Assembly: GCA_943846755.1 (NCBI GenBank)
Contig: OX044365.1
Location: 2,170,001 to 2,234,000 of the forward strand
Direction of reading: 5' to 3'
Length of the DNA: 64,000 bases
Source: UBA8752 sp002336475
GTDB lineage: Bacteria; Bacteroidota; Bacteroidia; Flavobacteriales_D; Sanyastnellaceae
Part shown: piece after piece, positions 56,490 to 64,000 of the stretch
Layout of the letters: each line of letters opens with the position of its first letter
Position numbering within the stretch: the first letter of the stretch is position 1
Program-made: the position numbers and the translations under genes
Notes under the pieces: generated by a model
What the model was told of the DNA's origin: nothing
The model's input: only the letters and a program-made list of their open reading frames with translations
The model's database searches: none

Positions 56490-58583
56490 ATGTTGAGGAC
56501 CGTCACCCATAGGGTATCCGTGCTGTGGATACTGACCATGTGCCTGACCTTCATGGGTCGGGGGCAAGTGTGGAATTGCACACAGGTCAACAACGATGGA
56601 ACCGTCACCCTCAATTGGCTCTCCGATGCGACGGGTGCAGAGTTTTATGCCGTGACGCCGATGTTGCCCGCACCGGACTTCACGCCTTTGCCAGGGTTTG
56701 ATGTGGACCTCGAGCCTGACAATCCCATTTCTGATGTCACCGGGTTTAACACACCACTGCTGACCGCGACACAGGGGTTCTGTTACACTTTGACGGCACT
56801 CAACGCCGCGGGCAGCGCCATGGCGGGCCCTTCTGACACCCTGTGTACCATTTTCTTGGAGTTGGAATCGGGCCTGATTCCAGGCACGGTGGACTTGGCG
56901 TGGAACAGCCCGTTTCACTTCAATCCCCCCGCGGGATTCGGGGGTACTTATGCTGTAGAACAGCTTTTGCCGGACGGTTCATGGACGGTAATCGCATCGG
57001 CGCCTTGGCTCCTCGGCAACTCCAACACCTCTTTTCCGGTAACGCAATGCGAAGGCTTGGTTACGTATCGCGTGACGTTGACCGAAGCCGGTGGGTGCAC
57101 CCACCAATCCAACCAAGCTTCGATCGAAGTCTCGGACCAACTTGACCCTCCCCCGCCACAAATCGTCGCGGTGGATGTAGATTCTCTCACAGGGCAAGCC
57201 ACGGTCTCTTGGCAACCCAGTTTGGCCCCCGATGTGGCGGGATACATCGTGTACATCTGCTCAGGCTCCATCGAAACGGTGTTGACCACGATCGAAGACC
57301 CCAACACGCTGAGTTGGACCAACCCCTTTAGCATGGCTGGTCAGAACATTGAGTACTACAATGTGGCGGGTTTTGACAGTTGCTACATCGGAGGAATGCC
57401 CGACCCCGGTGCGGCCAATCCCGCGTGTGCGCCTTCGATTTATCTCGATGTGGATTGGACCGAGTGCACCGACCAAGCCGATTTGCAATGGTCTCCCGTG
57501 GTCCAATGGCAGGGTGGGGTCAATCGGTACGAGGTGTGGGCGACAGAATTGACCCAAGATGGCATCCAAGGAGGTCCCCAATTGCTGGCAGAGGTGCCCG
57601 GGAACCTCAATTTTTTCGAGCATCAAGGGGCCAACATTGGGAGTTTGTACCGGTACCGAATTGTGGCCCATGCTGAAACAGCGGATTGGACGCAGTCTTC
57701 CAACACGGCTGAAAACCTGTTCTCCTACCCCGGTGGGCCAGAGTGGATGCGGTGGCTCGAAGCGAGCATTGTAACGGATTCCGTGGCCGTTCTCCGTGTG
57801 GAGGTCGATGGTGCAGCTTCTGACCCGCACGACTATGAGATCTGGCGCAACGAACCTTTTGACGACGACTTTGAATTCGTGAACAGCTTGACTTCGCCAG
57901 GGGGTGTGATTCAACTGCTGGACAGCTCCATTCAGGGACAGGTCGGGCAGTACAAGTACTACATCAAAGTGGTCAACGCTTGCGGAGACAGCGTCTTGGG
58001 GACGCCGATAGCCGAGACGATTTTCTTGACGGGGACAGTGCTCGAGGACCGGTTGTCCAATGCCCTCTCTTGGACGCCTTTCGAAGGTTGGGAGGCCCCA
58101 CGAACGCGACAGGTGTTGTTGCGGGGCATTCAATTCGGGGGGCAACTCGACGAGGTTGAGGATTTCAGTCCTTATGATTTCTCCTATGACGATGAATTGG
58201 AGGACCTGATTGGCACGCCCGGGGAGTTTTGTTACCGGGTTCGCGCCGAACAGGGGGACAGCGGTTGGGCGGCCACGTCCAATGAGGTGTGCTTGACCTT
58301 GCCTCCGGTGGTGTGGGTGCCCAATGCGCTCGTTTACAATGGCTTTAACAACACGTGGAAACCTTCCATTGCCTTTGCGGATGTCACGGAATACCGGGTG
58401 GACATTTTCTCCAGGTGGGGCGATTTGATTTGGGAGTCGGAAGACCCCGATGCCGCATGGGATGGAACAAAAGACGGGGCCTTGTTGCCTGAAGCTTTCT
58501 ACCCTTACACGCTCCGGCTGCAGGACGGTGCTGGTCGCGTTGTGACCCGCTTGGGACATGTTCAGGTCGTGCGCAGGCCGTGA
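56490..58583 (+). CDS. Secreted protein with T9SS type B (CHU_C-type) sorting domain
   Basis: A 697-residue exported protein. The signal peptide is SVLWILTMCLTFMGRGQ from the ATG at 56490. The body is made of fibronectin type III-like repeats (for example GQATVSWQPSLAPDVAGYIV and DSVAVLRVEVDGAASDPHD). The C-terminal 90 residues are a type B sorting domain: VVWVPNALVYNGFNNTWKP, YRVDIFSRWGDLIWESEDP, AAWDGTKDGALLPEAFYPY and a final VRR. Such proteins are exported by the type IX system to the surface or outside and often serve adhesion or gliding. No enzyme motif. Confidence 0.88.
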   Translation: MLRTVTHRVSVLWILTMCLTFMGRGQVWNCTQVNNDGTVTLNWLSDATGAEFYAVTPMLPAPDFTPLPGFDVDLEPDNPISDVTGFNTPLLTATQGFCYTLTALNAAGSAMAGPSDTLCTIFLELESGLIPGTVDLAWNSPFHFNPPAGFGGTYAVEQLLPDGSWTVIASAPWLLGNSNTSFPVTQCEGLVTYRVTLTEAGGCTHQSNQASIEVSDQLDPPPPQIVAVDVDSLTGQATVSWQPSLAPDVAGYIVYICSGSIETVLTTIEDPNTLSWTNPFSMAGQNIEYYNVAGFDSCYIGGMPDPGAANPACAPSIYLDVDWTECTDQADLQWSPVVQWQGGVNRYEVWATELTQDGIQGGPQLLAEVPGNLNFFEHQGANIGSLYRYRIVAHAETADWTQSSNTAENLFSYPGGPEWMRWLEASIVTDSVAVLRVEVDGAASDPHDYEIWRNEPFDDDFEFVNSLTSPGGVIQLLDSSIQGQVGQYKYYIKVVNACGDSVLGTPIAETIFLTGTVLEDRLSNALSWTPFEGWEAPRTRQVLLRGIQFGGQLDEVEDFSPYDFSYDDELEDLIGTPGEFCYRVRAEQGDSGWAATSNEVCLTLPPVVWVPNALVYNGFNNTWKPSIAFADVTEYRVDIFSRWGDLIWESEDPDAAWDGTKDGALLPEAFYPYTLRLQDGAGRVVTRLGHVQVVRRP

Positions 58584-58665
58584 ACAACAGGGGGGTTGAG
58601 TCCCCTTGCCACCATCGGTTTCTGGACTATTTTCGTCGGAATATCCGGACGCGTCCCTTTTGCCC

Positions 58666-60145
58666 ATGCCCACTGACCACCCCCATCCGAAGTTTACCGA
58701 AGAAGGCCTCACCTACGATGATGTCCTTCTCGTTCCTGCCTACAGCGAGGTGTTGCCGCGGGATGCCGACTTGCGCAGCCGCTTTTCGAGGAACATTGTG
58801 CTCAATGTTCCCGTGGTATCTGCCGCTATGGATACGGTGACCGAGGCCAACATGGCCATTGGAATGGCGCGCCAAGGGGGCATCGGTGTCATTCACAAGA
58901 GCATGTCCATCAAGGCCCAAGCGGCCTTGGTGCGCAAGGTGAAGCGCAGTGAAAGTGGAATGATCCAAGACCCCATCACCTTGCCCGTAGAGGCAGTGGT
59001 GGGCGATGCGCATCAGATCATGTCCGAGCACCGGATTGGAGGCATTCCTGTCGTGGACGAGGCCGGTTTCCTAAAAGGCATTGTGACCAACCGGGACCTC
59101 CGTTTTGAGCACGACACTGCACGCCCCATTGTTCAGGTGATGACCTCGGAAAACCTGGTCACCACGCCCAATGGAACAGATTTGAAGCGTGCAGAGGAGA
59201 TTCTCAAGGACAACAAGATTGAGAAGCTTCCCGTAGTGGATGCTGCAGGCAAGCTGGTCGGCCTGATCACCTACCGTGACATCATCAAGCTGCAGGAATT
59301 TCCCAATGCTTGTAAGGACCAATATGGCCGTTTGCGATGCGCGGCTGCCGTAGGAGTGACTGCCGATACCATGGAGCGGGTGAATGCCTTGGTGAAAGCC
59401 GAGGTTGATGCGTTGATCATTGACACTGCCCATGGGCACAGTGCGGGCGTGATTGCCATGCTCAAAAAGGTCAAGGAAGCCCATCCCAAGACGGACATCG
59501 TGTGTGGAAACATCGCCACAGGCGCTGCGGCGAAGGCCCTTGTCGAGGCCGGAGCGGATGGGGTCAAAGTGGGCATCGGCCCGGGATCCATTTGTACCAC
59601 GCGTGTCATCGCTGGTGTGGGTATGCCGCAGCTGGGAGCGGTCATGTCAGTGGCCGAAGCGCTTGGCCGGAACGGATGTTCCGTTGATCGCCGACGGCGG
59701 CATTCGCTACACGGGTGACATCGCCAAGGCGCTGGCCGGTGGTGGCCACAGCGTGATGATCGGAAGCATGCTGGCTGGAACGGAAGAGAGCCCCGGCGAG
59801 ACCATCATTTATGAGGGCCGTCGCTTCAAAAGCTACCGGGGTATGGGGAGTCTGGAGGCCATGCAAAAGGGCTCCAAAGACCGTTACTTCCAAGACGCCG
59901 AGGACGACTTGAAAAAGCTCGTCCCAGAGGGCATTTCAGGGCGCGTTCCTTACAAAGGGTCGGTCCAAGAGGTCATGTATCAAGTGGTGGGCGGTTTGCG
60001 CGCTGGCATGGGATACGTGGGTGCACGGGACATCCCCGCATTGCACCAGGCTCAATTCGTGCGGATCACGTCTGCAGGGGTCAAGGAGAGCCACCCGCAC
60101 GACGTGATGATCTCCCGAGAGGCCCCGAACTACAGCATCCGCTGA
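58666..60145 (+). CDS. guaB: IMP dehydrogenase, one frameshift
   Basis: It oxidises IMP to XMP, the committed step of GMP synthesis. From the ATG at 58666: FTEEGLTYDDVLLVPAYSEV, then two CBS domains (about residues 95-205, VVDEAGFLKGIVTNRDLRF and VVDAAGKLVGLITYRDIIK), and VKVGIGPGSICTTRVIAGVG with the catalytic Cys. At about 59685 the frame changes from AEALGR to DVPLIADGGIRYTGDIAKAL, and it continues to the stop at 60145. About 490 residues, normal. The break in an otherwise perfect gene is probably a sequencing error. Confidence 0.95.
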
Positions 60146-60163
60146 TCGCGTTCGCCGCAGGAA

Positions 60164-60909
60164 TCAGCGTTTTAGGAACTGGTTGATTTTGCGCAGAGGC
60201 TTGGCCAAGCGCAAGAGCGGTGGTGGAGCGCTTCCATTGATTCGCCAAGCTTTGGCGTCTTCGGCGTTTGCTTTTACCCTGTTGGTGAGTGACGCATTGG
60301 ACTGTCCTCCGGCACGCATCTTGACTGTGGTTCTGGGGAGGTAGGCGAGCTGTGCCCCTCTGAAATGAAAGAACCGCAGCATCAATTCATAGTCGGCGGC
60401 GCTGCGGAGTTCAAGGCTGAACAAACCGTGCTGCTCGTAGATCTGCCGCTTGACAAACAGGGTCGGATGCGGTGGCATCCATCCCTTGCGGAAGTTGCCA
60501 GGCACACCGGATTTCCAGTGTCGGGTGACTACGGTGGCGGTTGCTTCATCGACGTAATCGAGGTCCGCGTAGACAGCGTCTGCTCCAGTTGTTTCGAAGG
60601 TCTTTAGGATGTCGGCGATGACGTGGGGGTCGGCATAGGCGTCGTCGGCGTTGAGGATGCCGATGATGTCGCCCTTGGCCCTCGCCACACCACGGTTCAT
60701 GGCGTCGTACAGTCCGGCGTCGGTTGGCTTGTGATCGCTGTGATCCGCGCCTTGTGCGCTTCGAGGATGTCGAGTGTGCCATCGGTTGACCCCCCATCCA
60801 CAATGTGGTAGTCGAGCGTAAATCCGCCTTGTTGATCCAGGACGCTGCGCACCGCTTGATCAACGGTCGAAGCAGCATTGTAAGTGACGGTGACGACAGA
60901 AACGGTCAT
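60164..60909 (-). CDS. Glycosyltransferase family 2, one frameshift
   Basis: About 248 residues in two frames. The first 60 codons read TVSVVTVTYNAASTVDQAVR and YHIVDGGSTDGTLDILEAH. Near 60715 the frame changes, and MNRGVARAKGDIIGILNADD continues with the acidic block NADDAYADP and a C-terminal half. This is the short GT2 type often seen in capsule clusters. The start overlaps the stop of the next GT upstream (ATGA). Confidence 0.9.
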
Positions 60910-62030
60910 GGGTTGAACAGTGCGCGTTGTGCCTGCAGGTGATGGGAGTCAAAGAGGCAGTGGTCGTAGGTTTCTTGAGATTGCTGGAGGACTTCTGTGC
61001 GGTCCATTGACAGCAGTTGTTCCGCGGATGCGATCCAAGCTTCCAATGAAAGGGGTTGGCAGGATACAGATGCTCCAGTTTTCATGGTGGACCAGACGGT
61101 TTGGTCAGATACGATGACGGGCCGTCCACAGGCGACAGCCTCGGCCACGGCATGGCCATAGTTTTCGTTGAGGCTGGGCACCAAAACCAAGTGGGCTTCA
61201 CCCAAGTGACGGCGTATGGATTCAGGTGGTGATGCCCCCAATAACTCCAAGGTGATGCCTTGGGCAGAAGCCTTGAGTTTTTTTGCCTCTTCGCCATCCT
61301 CGACGGGACCTACGATGCGGTAGGTGACGTTGTGCCCCTGCTGTGCCAGCGCATTGGCCAAAGAGACGCCCAAGCTGTAGTTTTTGATGGGATGCACCCT
61401 GCCAACGCTCAGCAAGTGGAGGGTGTCCGTTGTGGTGGGCAGGGGGAGGGGGTCATAGGGAACCGGCAGATTCAGGGCAATGTGAACCTGCGCCTTTGGA
61501 AACCACGCTCTGATTTCGTTCCGTTCTTGCGCGGTGCTGGCATGCCAAGTGATGCGTTCGTAGTTGCCGGACCAACGTTGGACAGTCAGCCACGCCTTTT
61601 TGCGCCAAGGTTTGATGGACAGGGCGCCGGGGCCGAGCATTCCCCGAGGGGCCAGTGTGGTGGGGATCCCCATGGATTTGGCCACCTTCCAGGGCAGCCG
61701 GCTGAATGGCCCGCTGTACAGGCTGTTGAGGTAAAGCCGGTCGGGTTGCACCTCTTCCATCAGGCCCTTCCAAGTGGAAGCGGTCCATGCATCTTGGGGC
61801 AGATACTGGACGGAAGCATTGTGGAGCGGTGTCCAGCACCTTGTGGGCACGGGGAGGTCCTCAACATCCCCGAGGTCGCGGTTGCCGCACACAATCCGGA
61901 AGTCGATTTCATCGCCCAAGGCGGCCACGAGGTTGGCGATGCTCCTGATGGGTCCTCCCGCACGGTAGGCAGGCAGGTACCAATCAATGGCCACGAGGAC
62001 GACTGGGCGCTTCCCTTCAATAGAGGTCAT
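60906..62030 (-). CDS. Glycosyltransferase family 4
   Basis: A 374-residue GT-B enzyme: VVLVAIDWYLPAYRAGGPIR, LLSVGRVHPIKNYSLGVSLA and LVPSLNENYGHAVAEAVACG, the donor-binding E-x7-E type block. The ATG at 62028-62030 lies 13 bp inside the end of the asparagine synthetase gene; the longer frame upstream is an overlap and not similar to the family. It belongs to the operon with asnB and the Wzc-like kinase. Confidence 0.92.
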   Translation of the reverse strand: MTSIEGKRPVVLVAIDWYLPAYRAGGPIRSIANLVAALGDEIDFRIVCGNRDLGDVEDLPVPTRCWTPLHNASVQYLPQDAWTASTWKGLMEEVQPDRLYLNSLYSGPFSRLPWKVAKSMGIPTTLAPRGMLGPGALSIKPWRKKAWLTVQRWSGNYERITWHASTAQERNEIRAWFPKAQVHIALNLPVPYDPLPLPTTTDTLHLLSVGRVHPIKNYSLGVSLANALAQQGHNVTYRIVGPVEDGEEAKKLKASAQGITLELLGASPPESIRRHLGEAHLVLVPSLNENYGHAVAEAVACGRPVIVSDQTVWSTMKTGASVSCQPLSLEAWIASAEQLLSMDRTEVLQQSQETYDHCLFDSHHLQAQRALFNP

Positions 62031-63894
62031 GGCGGTCAATCCATTGGCCCAACGACACCAAGGTCCACACCCGAGACCAGGTGACCGTTCCTTGTTCAAA
62101 CCCTTGCCACAGCGCTCGCAGGGCCTGTTCATTCAAAACTTCGCGCTGAATCAACGTGTCGAGGCCTTGCTGGCAAGTGCTGCCAAGGGGCCCGCGCATC
62201 CAGATGTCCCAAGGCAGGGTGAACCCCATTTTTGGACGGTCGATGATCGACCGGGGCAAGCGGTCGCCCAATGCCGCGGTGAGCAAAGACTTGGGACTGT
62301 GCGGAAACTTGACGGGGTCGTTGATGGCGAGGGCTGCCTCCACCAGCCGGTGGTCCAAAAAGGGCACCCGTACCTCAAGCGCGTGGGCCATGGACATTTG
62401 GTCGGTGTCCCGCAGCAACACATGCTGCATGTAGGTGTGCATCTCTGCAAGGCCGATCCTGCTCAATACGGGCAGGTCCAGTCCAGGGGAACGGTCGAGG
62501 TGGGACCGGCACCATTGGACCACACTGTCGGGGACAGATGAGGATTGGGAAAGGCGGTGTACATCGGCCTCGAGCAAGACCCTTCGGCTGATGGGATACG
62601 TGGAAGCGGGGTCCAGGCTGTCACCAGCGAGTAAGCTCGCGAACTTGTCGCTGCTTACCCCAGGCTTGGCCCATTTGTAGGCTGTACCTGCGAGGCGGCG
62701 CAGGCCTTTGGGCCATGCCATGGCCCACTGTTTTCCGATGAGGTCAACGGTTCTGCGAAAGACAGGGTAGCCCGCAAAAAGCTCGTCTCCCCCCAACCCA
62801 CTCAAGGCCACGGTGATGCCCGCTTTTTTGGTGGCTTGGGAGACCACAAAGGTGTTGGGCCCGTCCCCGCTGGGGTGGTCGGTAGCGGCGAGTGCATCAG
62901 GCACTGAGGCTAAGAAATCGTCGGCCGAAAGCCTGATTTCATGGTGGTCGGTATTGTAGAGCTGGGCGATGTGTCGGGCGTACTGGCTTTCGTCAAATTG
63001 GTCTTCGTGAAAGGCGACATTGAAGGTGGCCACCTTTCGATCTCCAACTTCTGACATGAGGGCCACGACGGCGCTGGAATCGATCCCTCCCGATAGGAAG
63101 GCTCCAAATGGAACGTCCGAGCGCATCCTCAGTGAGATGCTATCGGTCAAGAGTTCTCGCACGTGGGTGCTGGCACTTGCACTGTACGTCCAAGGGGCGC
63201 CTTCGTCGACCAATGCCTTTGCTGCTGTGGCCGCGTCCCACCAGCACTCTGTGCGCACTTCGTTGTCATCGGCCCAGATCAAGTGACCAGCGGGCAGCAT
63301 CTCGACGCCTTCGATCAATGTGCGCGGACCATGCACGGTTTGATAGCGCAAGAAATCGACCAGTCCAGTGCGGTCCAGTTTTCGGGCCACCTGTCCAGAA
63401 GCCAGCAGTGCCCTGATTTCGCTGGCCCACAGGAGGCCGTGCTCGTTGGTGTGGAGGTAGAGGGGCTTGATGCCCATGCGGTCCCGCGCCAGGAGCAGTT
63501 TTTCTTCTTGACAGTCCCACAGCGCCAGGGCAAACATGCCGTTGAACCGTTCCAATGCGGCGGCTCCCCATGCGCGCAATGCAGCCAATACGACTTCGGT
63601 ATCACCGGTTGTTTTGAACGGGTAGCCTTGCAGCTCTTCCCGAAGTTCCTGGTAGTTGTAGACTTCTCCGTTGAAGGCGATGACGAAGCGGCCACAAAAG
63701 CTCGTCATCGGTTGATTGGCGACATCGGAGGTGTCGAGTATGCTCAACCTGCGGTGCCCCAGCACCACATTGTGGTCGTCGGTCCAATGACCTTCAGCGT
63801 CTGGACCGCGGTGGGCCAATGCAGCGGTCATGCGCCGTGTTGCTGCCCACGATTCTGCGTCCGCCCGTCCATGGATTCCGGTGATGCCACACAT
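62017..63894 (-). CDS. asnB: Asparagine synthetase (glutamine-hydrolysing)
   Basis: A 625-residue two-domain enzyme. The N-terminal glutaminase starts MCGITGIHGR with Cys2 as nucleophile, with ALAHRGPDAEGHW and VIAFNGEVYNYQEL. The C-terminal ATP-pyrophosphatase domain has FGAFLSGGIDSSAVVALMS and VALSGLGGDELFAGYPVF. It makes asparagine, or in sugar clusters it may amidate a uronic acid or related sugar. It lies between a Wzc-like kinase and a GT4, so the latter is possible (inference). Confidence 0.93.
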   Translation of the reverse strand: MCGITGIHGRADAESWAATRRMTAALAHRGPDAEGHWTDDHNVVLGHRRLSILDTSDVANQPMTSFCGRFVIAFNGEVYNYQELREELQGYPFKTTGDTEVVLAALRAWGAAALERFNGMFALALWDCQEEKLLLARDRMGIKPLYLHTNEHGLLWASEIRALLASGQVARKLDRTGLVDFLRYQTVHGPRTLIEGVEMLPAGHLIWADDNEVRTECWWDAATAAKALVDEGAPWTYSASASTHVRELLTDSISLRMRSDVPFGAFLSGGIDSSAVVALMSEVGDRKVATFNVAFHEDQFDESQYARHIAQLYNTDHHEIRLSADDFLASVPDALAATDHPSGDGPNTFVVSQATKKAGITVALSGLGGDELFAGYPVFRRTVDLIGKQWAMAWPKGLRRLAGTAYKWAKPGVSSDKFASLLAGDSLDPASTYPISRRVLLEADVHRLSQSSSVPDSVVQWCRSHLDRSPGLDLPVLSRIGLAEMHTYMQHVLLRDTDQMSMAHALEVRVPFLDHRLVEAALAINDPVKFPHSPKSLLTAALGDRLPRSIIDRPKMGFTLPWDIWMRGPLGSTCQQGLDTLIQREVLNEQALRALWQGFEQGTVTWSRVWTLVSLGQWIDRHDLY

Positions 63895-63905
63895 GCGTCT
63901 GCCGC

Positions 63906-64000
63906 TTATGCGTCAACGTCATCGCCGTATCGGTGATCTTCATCCCCGTACCCGCCATATCCGGTGTAGCTGCCGTACCCCCCGTAACCGTATCCATAAC
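63906..64000 (-). CDS. C-terminal end of a Wzc-like tyrosine autokinase (partial)
   Basis: Only the last 30 codons are inside the window. They read YGYGYGGYGSYTGYGGYGDE followed by DHRYGDDVDA and a stop at 63906. Eight Tyr residues in 30, in a Gly-rich context, are the mark of the C-terminal tail of bacterial tyrosine kinases that control polysaccharide chain length and export. The gene enters the window from beyond position 64000. It precedes asnB by 11 bp. Confidence 0.66.
   Translation of the reverse strand, partial: YGYGYGGYGSYTGYGGYGDEDHRYGDDVDA

Overview
The window looks like a piece of a Bacteroidota chromosome, probably Flavobacteriales-like with fairly high GC. Supporting evidence is a SusC/CirA-style TonB receptor with a carboxypeptidase-regulatory N-domain, a PorV-family barrel, T9SS type A-like and type B sorting domains, two PorG/DUF6089-like proteins, stacked SurA-like PPIases ahead of a MoxR ATPase, and a Wzc-type tyrosine-rich tail. 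I saw no rRNA, tRNA, CRISPR array, transposase or phage gene.

Layout: 1-2.6 kb holds a broken ddl end, an acyltransferase, a HIT protein and greA. From 2.7 to 16 kb (minus strand) a tight operon encodes a TonB-dependent receptor, a 1405-residue surface protein, a PorV-like barrel and a 1401-residue paralogue. The last 1,884 bp of the two paralogues differ at only five positions I can see, while their front halves are clearly diverged. From 16 to 36.7 kb (minus strand) lies a polysaccharide locus: glycosyltransferases, a Wzy-like polymerase, a deacetylase, an epimerase and a sulfotransferase. It ends in two MBOAT-SGNH acylation modules and an FkbH-ACP pair followed by the remnant of a third module. 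36.7-37.8 kb has no intact gene. From 37.8 to 46 kb (plus strand) come rel/spoT, a glycosyltransferase, purA, an ABC exporter and a carbamoyltransferase. From 46 to 55.3 kb (minus strand) come a glycosyltransferase, MoxR, an N-truncated fumarylacetoacetase, three SurA/PPIase-like proteins and two PorG-like proteins. From 55.4 to 60.1 kb (plus strand) come a nitronate monooxygenase-like enzyme, a T9SS type B protein and guaB. From 60.1 to 64 kb (minus strand) are two glycosyltransferases, an asparagine synthetase and the end of a Wzc-like kinase.

The glycosyltransferases, polymerase, flippase-like ABC exporter, Wzc tail and decorating enzymes (acyl, sulfo, carbamoyl, deacetyl) fit one theme: synthesis and export of a decorated surface polysaccharide. 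The T9SS and PPIase genes serve outer-membrane biogenesis. Many genes carry single-base frameshifts, including the usually essential ddl, purA and guaB. These cluster at about 32-35 and 40-46 kb, while the 13-kb TonB/T9SS operon has none, so most are more likely base-calling errors than real pseudogenes. Frameshifted genes are annotated here at full inferred extent.
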